From: Nigrospora sphaerica
Lineage: Eukaryota; Ascomycota; Sordariomycetes; Amphisphaeriales; Apiosporaceae
Direction of reading: 5' to 3'
Assembly (NCBI GenBank): GCA_018287875.1
Contig: JAGVVL010000017.1
Coordinates: forward strand, 682,001-746,000
Length of the DNA stretch: 64,000 nucleotides
A program made the position numbers and the translations under genes. The notes under the pieces are model-generated. The model saw nothing but the letters and a program-made list of their open reading frames with translations, was not told where the DNA came from and did not search any database. Positions 1-9,572 of the stretch are shown one piece after another. Within the stretch, counting starts at the first letter, position 1. Each line of letters begins with the position of its first letter.

Positions 1-2
1 GG

Positions 3-170
3 TGGGTGTTAGGGACCAGCTCCGGCGTCAGCGCCGGCACCGACATGATGCTCGGTTGGATCGAACACGTCTACGGCCGCAACGAGAGCGAGCGCATCCG
101 CATCGGCATGGAGTGGAACGCGCTGGGCCAGGAAGAAGACCCGTTCGCCGAGCTCTACGATCTGGTCTGA
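3..170 (+). CDS. DJ-1/PfpI (ThiJ) family protein, C-terminal end only
   Basis: Only the last 55 codons are in the window; the 5' part lies beyond the left edge. The frame opens at base 3 and ends at a TGA at 168-170. The visible block TSSGVSAGTDMMLGWIEHVYG, followed by an EWN and a DPFAELYDLV tail, is the C-terminal signature of fungal DJ-1/PfpI glutamine-amidotransferase-fold proteins, where a TSSGVSAG-type turn precedes the last long helix. The nucleophile-elbow cysteine that defines catalytic members would be upstream and cannot be seen, so I cannot say whether it is a protease-, glyoxalase- or isocyanide-hydratase-like member. The family is known from the motif; the exact activity is not inferable. 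Confidence 0.8.
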   Translation, partial: WVLGTSSGVSAGTDMMLGWIEHVYGRNESERIRIGMEWNALGQEEDPFAELYDLV

Positions 171-1157
171 GGCGCGGCTGGGTCGAATACCGGTGGCGGT
201 GCATTCGGGGCGGGATCAGCAACAAAAACCCCCGGGCCTGGAGTTGGCTGGAGCCGGCACAATGTTCTTGCCATTTTGGCTGGTGCGGCAAATCAGCACC
301 TAAGAGACTGGCTGGTACGCGCCACGGTGCCGCTTGTCATCGGATGTCCTGGGCGGGCTTACTGAGAAGATATAGAGTCTGGTGTCGTTCGAGAAGACGT
401 TGCAGAATCCAGTCGTTGACGCTTGCATGTAAAACATTGGGGGTCGGATCGGCGCTCTCGTCGGCAAAACCCAGCAAGTACCCGCCGCGCGTAACGGCAC
501 CCTTTGCCGGAAAGCCTAAAACGATGACGGGCAGATCAAGAAAGCCGGAAAACAGGGGCCCAGGTACCTTGCAATCGGCCGAAACGGGCGCGATCCGGCT
601 TGCTCCTCTGCGAGACTGCATTTCTTACTCGTCGATGTGGGCTCGAGCGGCCTGTTTGCGCTGGACCCTTTCGCCCGGGTCTTGTTACGGTACAAGAGGG
701 GCATCCATGGCTGCTGCCCCGCCCCCTCCTTCTGCGATCGCCGTCCCCTGAATGCTGGACATCCCTTGTCTGTTACCTTCCGGTTCGGAATGAATGCCCT
801 GGCATAGGGGATCATGGATTGCCCCATCCACACGTACAGCCAAGAACAGCCCGTTTTTGCTCAGCCACGACATCCCATGCCGCCTACCAGCCGGTTTCCC
901 GTGGGGTTGGTTGGTGGTGAAACATAGAGGGTTACGTAAGGCGCGGTAGTGGGGAGAAAGCCCCACCCCCTCTACGTCAATCCGCGCAAGCAACTTAAGC
1001 CTGGAAAGGGCATTGATCCCTTACGAGCTCGCTCAAGAGACAATCCAACATACGTTGCTACTCCCCGATCTCGAGCAGGCCATCGAGATTCGCGCCCGCA
1101 TCTGCACCTACTTATCTTACCCGTCTCTCGTCTCTCGTCTCCCGCGGAACCGCCGCC
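171..1157. other. intergenic: 3' flank of the DJ-1 gene and leader of the next gene
   Basis: No convincing coding region. The long open frames here are low-complexity GC-rich translations without recognisable motifs. The last about 50 bases before the ATG at 1158 are pyrimidine-rich with short GTCTCTC direct repeats, which fits a fungal 5' leader, so the promoter of the 634-residue gene should lie within this stretch. No clear TATA box is visible. Confidence 0.5.
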
Positions 1158-3062
1158 ATGGGTCACCTCCCCGACGTTGTCTATGAGAAAATCGACAAGT
1201 ATGTCGACTCCCTGGCCCCCCAGATCCATCCACGCATCGCGTCGGAAATCGACGAGTTCCAGACCAAGACCCTCGACAGCCTCGAGGAAAAGGTCGTCGA
1301 CGCCTTCCGCAAGCTCTTTGACAAGAACAAGGCCCGCGACGGCTCCCGCGATCTGAATGACTCCCCGCCTGACTCGTACGGCCTGGACGGCCTGCCGTTC
1401 GGCGAGGAGATCGCCTCGCTCACCCGCTCCTTCTCCTTCGGCAAGATGGCCGAGGACGCGAGCGACGACCTGCAGGAGATCTTCAAGCTGACCGAGGGAG
1501 GAAGCCGTGGCGGCGGCGACTCTCAATCGAGAGGCTTCAGCTCCGACTCCTTCAGCTCGGGTGCCAAGGGCTTCCTCTCAGCCGCCGTGGGCGCGCTGGC
1601 CGAGCACGCCAACCAGCGCCCCGGTTCCAGCGGTTCGGGTGGTAAGCCCGACTTCATGGACGGCCTTCTGGGCGTTCTGAGCAACACTGTCAAGGAGGCC
1701 TCGCGGAACCCCGAGGAGAAGGCCCGGATGATCAGCCCCGAGATCAAAGAGAAGCTTGGCGTGACGCTTCGGGAGCAGCACGCCCCGCTCGCCGAGCAAT
1801 TCACCCGCATTGCCCTCGACCACATCAAGAAGTGGCTCCGGGGCAACACGTCGAGCCGCGACATGGGCGATGCCATGAAGGGCGAAATCTCGGGCTTAGT
1901 AACGGGCCTCGCCGGCATGTTCGGCAAGAAGAGCAGCTCGGATGAGTCATCGCGGGACCTCGACCGCAGCGGCGGCGATGGCGAAGGCGGCATTGGCTTC
2001 TCCCGCGTCATCAGCGACAAGCTGAGCACCGGGCTGGCCAAGGTCCACCGCGAGGTGCGGCTGGAATTCCGCAAGATCCTTGGCGGCATCGAGAAGCAGC
2101 TGTTCGAGCTCCTGCCCGACAAGTTCCAGGGCCCGCTGGAGAAGATCCTGGGGGGCAACCCGTTTGATCCGTCACTCAACGCGCCGTCGCAGGGATCCCG
2201 CGGCCTGGGCGACGACATCAAAACTAAGCTCGTCGACAAGATCCGCAGACTCGTGCGAAAGGTGCAGGAGATGCTCCGTGAGGGCATCCTGGGCGTCGTC
2301 AACGGAGGACATCGCAAGTTTGAGCGCTCCAGCTGGGTCTATGTCCAGAACATGGTCGAGGTCAAGGTGCAAAAGTTCCTGCCCAACGTCCGCATCCACG
2401 TCCCGGATGATATTGGAAACGAAGGTGTCAGCGTCGGCAAGCCCCAGGGCCCGGCGAGCGAGCAGCCGCCCGGGGGTCAGCATGGTGGGCAGCCTCCCAA
2501 CGCTGGACATCCGCTCGGCGGCCACGACTCGCGGCCTCCCTCGCAGGATTCCCGGCCGCCGCCGCACAACTCGTACTCGCAGGGCCCGCCGCCGTCCTTC
2601 CCGCCGCCGCCGGGATCACACGATCAATACCGGCCCCACGACGGTGCGCCGCCGTCATTCCCGCCGCCCCCGGGTTCCCAGGACCAGTACCGGCCCCACG
2701 ATGGTGCGCCGCCATCCTTCCCGCCGCCCCCGGGATCTCACGAACAGTACCGGCCCAACGACGGTGCGCCGCCGTCCTTCCCGCCACCGCCGCCGGGGAA
2801 CCCGCCCTACGGCCACAATCAGTCGTACGGCGGTGACCATTCCCAGTACCAGAGCAACGACCAACACCGCCCGTACGAGAACCAGCAGCACGGCAACTCA
2901 TCTTACGGCCAACCTGCCCCGTACGATCCTTCTCACGCCCAGGGCCCTGCGTACAACCAGGGTTCCTCGTACGGCCAGGGACCCCCGCATGACCAGCAGG
3001 GGGGCTACTACCCCCCTCCGCCTCCTCCACAGGGCGAGAACCAGGGGTACTACAACCACTAA
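1158..3062 (+). CDS. conserved hypothetical protein with proline-rich tandem-repeat tail (634 aa)
   Basis: One uninterrupted frame; the ATG sits in an excellent context (GCCGCCATGG). Residues 1 to about 420 are a charged, mostly helical region beginning MGHLPDVVYEKIDKYVDSL, without a domain I recognise and without signal peptide or transmembrane helices. From about residue 424 to the end the protein is rich in Pro, Gly, Gln, His and Tyr, with a near-perfect 20-residue repeat (about residues 477-546) containing four FPPPP cores, and it ends in a PPPPPP/GYYNH tail. Such tails are known in profilin-, WH1- or SH3-binding adaptors, so a cytosolic scaffold role is possible but only inferred. Codon use is strongly GC-ending, which supports real coding. 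Function unknown. Confidence 0.85.
   Translation: MGHLPDVVYEKIDKYVDSLAPQIHPRIASEIDEFQTKTLDSLEEKVVDAFRKLFDKNKARDGSRDLNDSPPDSYGLDGLPFGEEIASLTRSFSFGKMAEDASDDLQEIFKLTEGGSRGGGDSQSRGFSSDSFSSGAKGFLSAAVGALAEHANQRPGSSGSGGKPDFMDGLLGVLSNTVKEASRNPEEKARMISPEIKEKLGVTLREQHAPLAEQFTRIALDHIKKWLRGNTSSRDMGDAMKGEISGLVTGLAGMFGKKSSSDESSRDLDRSGGDGEGGIGFSRVISDKLSTGLAKVHREVRLEFRKILGGIEKQLFELLPDKFQGPLEKILGGNPFDPSLNAPSQGSRGLGDDIKTKLVDKIRRLVRKVQEMLREGILGVVNGGHRKFERSSWVYVQNMVEVKVQKFLPNVRIHVPDDIGNEGVSVGKPQGPASEQPPGGQHGGQPPNAGHPLGGHDSRPPSQDSRPPPHNSYSQGPPPSFPPPPGSHDQYRPHDGAPPSFPPPPGSQDQYRPHDGAPPSFPPPPGSHEQYRPNDGAPPSFPPPPPGNPPYGHNQSYGGDHSQYQSNDQHRPYENQQHGNSSYGQPAPYDPSHAQGPAYNQGSSYGQGPPHDQQGGYYPPPPPPQGENQGYYNH
2587..2795 (+). 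repeat. 60-bp in-frame tandem repeat, three copies plus a partial copy
   Basis: The unit is 60 bases and encodes PPSFPPPPGSHDQYRPHDGA with small changes (H/Q, D/E, H/N). Copies start about every 60 bases from 2587; the fourth breaks off after the proline run. The period is a multiple of three, so copy-number change would keep the frame open. Each copy has one FPPPP core, at residues 481, 501, 521 and 541. Confidence 0.9.
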
Positions 3063-3712
3063 GTTCGTTTCTGAATCATTCACTGGGGTCTTGGGGAGAG
3101 TCTGAAGGACGGCCAAGGCCCCGCACATTGCATACTGCCTTTGGGGGTCATCGTATCAGTTATGACGTCTATGTGACTGGTTTTCGCATTCATACACAGG
3201 CTACGCCATCCGCTCGTGAGAAATTTGAAGCTGTTTGTTAGTTCATTTTCACCCAACCGGTGACTCTACTTTGCGTGTTCGTTTTGTGCGCGGTTCTGCG
3301 TATTCCGCGTACATCAATTCGTTTTTTCTCGTGCTGGCACCCTCAACTCATTGCTCTGTCACCAATATTTACTCGTCCACTTCCTCGGCTCATATGCATT
3401 ACCCTAGTTAACTATCCCGTAACGCTATACAGTACCCATACACAGCGAAGCACAACGCATAAATCAAAGCAGCGGGCCGGTGGAAACGTCGGAAGCAACT
3501 GTCACTTCTCTGAGTTCCGAATCTCACCTTCTCGGTATGACCGAAATGTCCAAACTGCTTTCGCATCCTCACACCGAAACGGTGGGATTCGACCAGACTC
3601 GTCACAGTCCTCCTCCACCAGGTATATCTGATACGCATATTGACTAGCAACCGTGTAGGGTGTCAATTGAGTATAGAAGAAGGATGCCCTTCTAACTATG
3701 AATATAGAAAAT

Positions 3713-3784
3713 AGGAGGACATTTATACCTGCTATCTAATCAGGAAGCCTCCTGATTAGATCATCAGATAATATCTGTCCTCCT
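3713..3784. repeat. long imperfect inverted repeat (hairpin)
   Basis: The left arm 3713-3745 and right arm 3750-3784 are inverted copies. The inner 11 bases (TCTAATCAGGA at 3735-3745 and its complement at 3750-3760) pair perfectly around a 4-base AGCC loop. The outer 9 bases (AGGAGGACA at 3713-3721 and its complement at 3776-3784) also pair perfectly, while the middle pairs only partly. It lies in an AT-rich patch about 650 bases beyond the stop of the 634-residue gene. It could be a MITE remnant, a structured 3' element or simply a palindrome; no target-site duplication is obvious. Confidence 0.7.
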
Positions 3785-4140
3785 CGACGTTGCAAAATAT
3801 CACGTGGTCCGCCTTGGGACTTCACGTATCAATATCCCCCCGTTTACCTTGTCTTGACGAGGTATGACGTTTCCGGCAGATAGCTACGGTAAAAAACATC
3901 AAGATTCCACACAATTGCCTTTCACATCTTGCTCCCAGTAGGCTTCCAGACTCTTATGGACCTTGGGCGAGCCCATGCCACGGACAGTTAGTCCCCAAAC
4001 CGGGGGGGGGGGATGCTCCAGGCAAACAGCCCCAGGAACCCAGGCATCCATCCATCCCTCGGGTTGCCACCACCTCGGCAGCCTGGATAATACAGCCCGT
4101 TAGGCCGTCTTTCTCCTAACACATTCCAAGAGGCTCTCCC

Positions 4141-4235
4141 AAGGCAGTTCTGGTGCAGTGGTTTAAACCCACGAACCAGCAGCAAGTTTGCTAACCACCC
4201 GAGAGGCCACAGGTTCGAGTAACCCGCTCGCCCGC
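4141..4235 (+). repeat. tRNA-like Pol III element, possible SINE or tRNA relic
   Basis: TGGTGCAGTGG at 4151-4161 fits the eukaryotic tRNA A-box consensus. GGTTCGAGTA at 4212-4221 is one base off a B box, about 60 bases downstream, which is the spacing of a tRNA with intron or long variable arm. AGCA...TGCT around 4180-4192 could be an anticodon-like stem. However, the bases flanking the B box do not form a normal 5-bp T stem, and no acceptor stem closes, so this is not an intact tRNA gene. A tRNA-derived SINE or a decayed tRNA is the best reading. Confidence 0.3.
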
Positions 4236-5862
4236 CCCTGTGAGCTCCCGTTCCGTAACCGCCAGTCACCGCCCCATTCGACTCTCCCGCCTTTTCGAAC
4301 GCTACTCCCCAAACCCGTGCTTCCTCCGTCCCCAAAACGTTTCTCACGCTGTGCTAGGCATTCGTCGTCCCGCCATGACCGTGCTTGTCCGTGCCATAAC
4401 GTTTCCTCGCCGTTGAACGTCCAGTTGCGCCTTCGTGTAAGTACAAGTCTCCTCCCCCCGCCAGACTGCCTTGGGACCTCTATTTTTTGGAGGTTTTTTT
4501 TCTTCCCATACTCTTCTGTTCAGGTTGTGGGCGTGAAACTCTGCGTAGCTTTTTGTAGTCTAATCATTATGTCGAGGTTTCAAACCACTCTATCATCCCC
4601 TCTTACGCGTATCCCGGCATCACGACGCCCTGTAGCATCGATAACCCTTTATCGGCAAATATACATCGTGGTATTTAACTTACTAAGCCAACGATATCAT
4701 CTTGGTGTACGTGCATGAAAATACATTGACCCTGCTTAAACTCTCTCCAGTGCAGATTTCGTACTGAAGAGACCTGAGAGAAGGCCTATAAAGAAAGAGT
4801 GGTATATGTGTTGGTGACCCCGCCACACCTAGGCCCAGTATTCTCGACAGCCAAGCAGGGCGGAAACAGTAAATCTCTTGCTTTTAGCCGCATACCCACT
4901 AAGAACTTGTTGTCGGCCCCGGGACGAGAGGATGAAGAAATAGCCTGGAGGAGGCAGCCGCTTTCAGAGTGAAAAAAACAACACAGGGAAGGGACAGACG
5001 CCCCCCCCCCCCCCCTTTCCGCCGGCGTCTCTAAATCTTCGAAGAGAAGCAAGGCCGCGCTCGGGTTTCTAGTACAAAACCCCCCTCTTTATCACCGCCC
5101 ATGCATCCTACCTCTCCGTCGGCGCACAGCGGCCGGGAAAAGCAAGAAGAAAAACCCGGCCAGGGGATGGGTTCACCACGGTCCCCGAGACCCCCCCTCC
5201 CAATTCACGTAAACGGGATCCTCAACCCTTGTGTTTCCCCCCTTCTTGCCTGCCCGTCTCCCCTCGGGATGACACGACGCCACAGCCATCCCACGCTGCT
5301 GCTTTCGACGCGGCCCGGCCCCCGACGACTCTCCCTCTGGGCCCATCCTGCCGCCGGGTAGGGTTGTAGCATCTGTACCACGCGCGACACGCGTCGAGAG
5401 GACATGGTCTCGTTTCCCCCATTGTCTTAAAGAGGGATCTCCTATTTTTGTCTTTGCAAGTGTGTGACACTAGACTACCTCGGGGGTAGGTGGTAGGGGG
5501 GATAATTCCGTACTTTTGGCGGCATCGGTAGGCGCTGGGTCGGCCGTCGCAGAATCACCGAGGCCACGCGACGCCTTCAATCACTCGAGAGCCAAAAGCA
5601 CGACTTGATAGAGACCCAGTAGCAAATCCATCGTGATAGTGGTATCTACCAAGAACGCCCAAAATGATGCTGCCCTGCGCTGCAAACAAGTCCTGCCTAG
5701 TTCCCCGCCCCAGGCCGAATATCCCGAGGGCGTTGCCCTGTCCAGTTGTCCCCCTCCCATACCGTAAACACCGATAAGCAAGCACGGGTACTAGAAGACA
5801 TCCTGTCCAATCTCGCCAGTTCCACCCTATCCTCGAAAAGCCGATCAATTACTCAAGCCCGG

Positions 5863-7841
5863 TTACGCTAAGCCCATGGTAACGTCGTCGCCAAAACCCC
5901 AGGTTTCCTGGTCTTTTCGGGATCCTTGAATCTCCAACTCTAGCGCGGGCGTCAGGCTGATTTCATTCTCGTGGGCGCTTCCCACATCGCTCGGCCGACG
6001 GCTGCGCTTTGTGTCCCTCGAGGGCTTCCTACGGAGCTGCGGGGCGTTGTTGCTGTGGCCGCCGAGGCTGGGCCATTTGAACCGAGTCGACTTGGACGAG
6101 CTGGAGAGAACCGACACGGAGTCGGTATCCTCTCGGTCGTTGTCCTTGCTCGACTGAGAATGACTCGGCTCCGATGTGCTAGTACCAGCAGAGGTCGATA
6201 GTGTCGACGCGTCCGTCTCGGCTGCCGACGGTGCTTTTTGCCGTGGCGGGAGGGCTGGAGGCGGGGGGGACGAGGGAGAAGCGGCTTCGGGCGATGAAAC
6301 TGACTCTTCGGGCGCCTCGTCGTCCACCTCGACCAGCTCGGCATCACGGTACCATTTGCGGCGACGCGTCCAGCGGCCCCAGCCGTCTTGACCACGACGT
6401 CCGTTGTTCCACTGTGAAAAATGATTAGCGGCGCGCGCCGAGTGCCCTGGTACACAAGGCCAAATACCTTGTTGTCATAGAATATCCACCCGTTCTTAGC
6501 CGCTTCGTCGTCGTATTCGCTGTCATCTTGCACGTCGGGCGCGCCATCGACCCGCCATTTGCTCCCCTTGGCCCAGCGCCACTTGCCCGGTCCGTCCTCC
6601 ACCTCGGGCAGCTCAAACTGGTCGCGTGGGGGCACTGGGTTGTTATGCTCGTCCGTCCAAGCCGCACGCTCATAAGCAAACAGACTATTGGTCCACCCCA
6701 GGCCCACCCATCGCCTCTGGTTCTCGTATATGATGAAGGTGAAGCGTACGCCGGTTTCTTTGCCGTAGGCCGATCTCCTTCGCTGTATGGCGGCCGTTAG
6801 GGCCGACGCCGAAGCCGAAGTCCTCTTCTTCTTCTCGGGCGTCGACGGCGTCTTTTCGTCGGTATTTGTGTCGTTCTTAGTTGCGTGCGTGGGTTCCTTG
6901 GGACCCTCAAATTGCAGGCCCGTGATCCAGCGCGCTAATCGGCGTACCGAAGCGCTCCGCCAGAGGAGCGTCCTCGTGACCCGGCACACTCGGCTGTGCC
7001 AGCTTAACACGATGGTGCCAAACAGCAACACAACCCTCTTGGTCGTAACGATGCGCAGGGGCGGCAGTGTTAGGGCCACCCAAATAGGGGTGACGGCCAG
7101 GATGCGTACAAATAGCGTCGTCAGAGCCGGGCGCGTGGTCGCGCTGGTAGCGGTGCGCTGGGTGCTCAGGAAGTCCGTCATGCGGAGCATAGGCTCCAGC
7201 AGAATATTGCACCGGAAGGTGAGGTCTTTAAGCGTTTCCACAATCTCGTCGAGGGTCTTTTGGTGTCGCGTATTCGTGGTCTCGCTCGCGTTCTTCTGGT
7301 GGTCGCCCTTCTTGGCGGGCGGCCCGTCGGGTGAGGTCTCCGCCGAGCCGCCTTTCTTAGAGGCCTTGGTGTTGGGGGCCTGCCACGAGGGGTGCTCGGC
7401 CCAGCCGCTGCTGCTCAGGGGACTGAAGCGGCGGCCGTACATGCCGGCGATGATGATGGTGACGACCACGATAGGGCCGGCGAAGCGCACGACGGCATCG
7501 CCATACTGCACGACAGCCCAGAAGACGACCAGCAAAAGAAAGCTCTCCCAGGGGTCGCCGGTGGTCCAGCTCAGAAGCCCGGCGAGCTTGTTCAACGGCA
7601 GGAGAAAGGGGTGGCTGTAGGCCAGGGCGCGGGTGACCTGCGGCGGGGTGGCGAGCAGAAGCGGCGACTTCTGATGGACGAGGATGGTGGAGCGACGGGC
7701 GGCAGAGGCGGCGGTGGTCGACAGGTTCGAGGAGCTGAAGGCGGCGTAGGTGGGCGGGACGGAGCCGTAGGGGGAGTCGACGGCGGGCGCGGCGTCGTTA
7801 TCGCCGTCGCCGTGCGCGGATGATCTGGATGGGGTCGCCAT
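5863..7841 (-). CDS. peroxisomal/ER membrane protein with Pex24-type and dysferlin (DysF) domains (Pex23/Pex30 family), 640 aa
   Basis: Two exons: 7841-6468 and 6411-5863, with a 56-nt intron (GTATTT donor, TTTTTCACAG acceptor). Splicing joins GWIFYDNK to WNNGRRGQDGWGRWTRRRKW, rebuilding a classic DysF C-terminal motif, so the junction is well supported. The start is the ATG at 7841 (MATPSRSS); the further open frame upstream lacks an ATG. Hydrophobic hairpins lie at about residues 95-140 and 240-285, and the DysF region at about 360-480. The acidic, Pro/Ser-rich tail (about 490-600) looks disordered. In yeasts this family (Pex30-32, YlPex23) shapes ER membrane at sites of peroxisome and lipid-droplet formation; that role is inferred here from the family. 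Confidence 0.93.
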
Positions 7842-9572
7842 GTGCGCGAGCCAAGGCGTGTCCTGGAGAATCAAGGGTTCAGTACGGATGGATCGGCATC
7901 ACCATCGTGTGGCTCGGATGAGGGGAATGCGTGGCATGTCATGAGAGGACGGTGGTGATCTTGGCGGCATGGAAGCTGCGAAAGTCTGGGGAAGCTGAGA
8001 GCAGAGCCGAGGTGAGAGACAGAGGAAGAGAGAGATGGACATGGAGAGCTGAGAGCCAAGGGACCAACCAGCCTAGCAATCTGCCATGTCGTCACTTAAG
8101 CTCCAGGGGGCGACTTCGCTAAACCCCAAAAGGGCATGCGCGGGCGGAGCGAGCGCGACGATGTGCAGTGAGAGACGTGTAGGTAAGGAAAGGCTAGGCA
8201 GGTAGGATGTGGAGGATTGGAAGTCGGAAAGGAGGATGAAGGATTCAAATGTATGGCTCAACAGCGGTTTTGCTTGCTTACAAAGGCGGCCATTAGAGAG
8301 AGATGGAATGCGACACGGGCTGGGCGAGTCGTTCTGCGTGCGTGAGAGCCGTTGGGTAATCTTTTCCAACAACGGCCCCGTTGGGCGTGGTTGTGGGTGG
8401 TTTGGCCGCGTTCAGTGGGTGGTGCTACAGGCAATCGCTGCTGCTGCTGCTGCTGGGATGCTGCTGCTGGGGTGCTGCTGCTGCTGATGCTGCCGACTTT
8501 CAGGCCTGGCTGACTGACCAGCTTGCGCTGTTTGCCGTCCAGGGGTCTGTCTTTTCGTCTTGTCCCGTCCTGTCGCCCGCCCACTGTCTCTCCTTCCAAA
8601 CCCCACCCCCGTCGCTCGCCCTTTTGCTTGTTTTCTCGCTCGTGCGCTCGGTCTGATTCGGCTGCTCGCGCACTGCGTTTGTGCCGCCGTGCCTCTTCCC
8701 ACCCCGGACAGTGAAAGTGAGCCCTCGTGGTTGGGTGTATGTAGGTGGAATGTTATTGTTAGTAGGTAAAGTGGGGATACGGCCTTCGGTAAATGTTCGT
8801 TAGCACGTCTGATGCAACGTCATTCGGCAGTCGGGCGCGCATGTGGGATGTGCCGTCGCCAGTCGCAGGGAGGGGGAAGGCAGGGAGAAGAAAAGAAAAA
8901 AAAAAAGAACCATTTCGTCAGGCCAGAGCCAGAGCGACGGGCGTTCGGCTCAGGGGTTCTGCACGTTTAAGCAATAAGCAACACGTAGCTCGTGGGCTCG
9001 GGAAGAGGGGAATGAATCAACAACCGACGGTCCTGAACCGGCGCCAGCTCCTTCCGACACGTTGGGAGGATGACGAGTCAGCTGCTCTATTCTACCTGCC
9101 CGAGCTGGCAGAGGCCGAGGCGGGGCCGCATCACATGCTTCATGGCGCATGCATTCATTCATCCAGCACATCCATACGCTACTGAACATATGGATCAACC
9201 AGCAACGCATCCATGTACTGATGGGGACCACATCCACCATCCACCCACCAATGCATCCAACTCCTCCCGGACACATCATCACTTTATACCGCTACGGATC
9301 AAAAACACACACCGCCGAGGCCAGATCCGTACCAATTGCCTTTTTGTATTTAATAGATTACACACTGTCAAAAATACCCCTCACTCACAAAAGCTGATAC
9401 ACCCTTTGCCGTCCAGGGTATCGTAGAGTGCATATCGTCGCATCCAGGGCCGCCAAGTAAACAACCAATCCTGCCCCTTAAACCTGCGTCGGGCCTTTCT
9501 TCAAACACAGCACGACCTCGGCCGTGAAACAGGCCAGATGTCTCGCCACCAACGCCGACAACCAACTTCGCC
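7842..9572. other. intergenic: promoter of the DysF gene, CTG microsatellite
   Basis: The region lies between the ATG of the DysF gene and the stop of the 909-residue gene; both genes read leftward. It should contain the DysF promoter and 5' leader close to 7842 and the 3' end of the next gene near 9572. Apart from the imperfect CTG repeat at about 8438-8493 and an A-rich run near 8895, I see nothing that supports a gene. Confidence 0.5.
8438..8493 (+). repeat. imperfect CTG trinucleotide repeat
   Basis: A run of CTG units interrupted by GGATG, GGGG and ATG, in the putative upstream region of the leftward DysF gene. On the transcribed strand it reads CAG. It is outside any supported coding frame. 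Confidence 0.85.

Larger units (their letters stand above)
3063..5862. other. intergenic region between convergent genes, with hairpin, tRNA-like element and homopolymer runs
   Basis: The upstream gene runs rightward and the next gene leftward, so both 3' ends face this 2.8 kb stretch. About 3.64-3.95 kb is clearly more AT-rich than its surroundings and holds a long imperfect inverted repeat. About 4.14-4.23 kb holds a tRNA-like A box/B box pair. An 11-base G run (about 4002-4012) and a 15-base C run (5001-5015) are present. No open frame here has recognisable protein motifs. Confidence 0.6.

Noticed and set aside
2080..3105. 341-codon frame overlapping the 634-residue gene in another phase
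   Set aside because: It is a shadow: Arg/Thr/Ser-rich chance translation caused by the GC-biased codons of the real gene, with no motif.
3640..3860. AT-rich patch considered as a RIP-mutated transposon
   Set aside because: Too short and without any trace of transposon coding sequence; only the hairpin is supportable.
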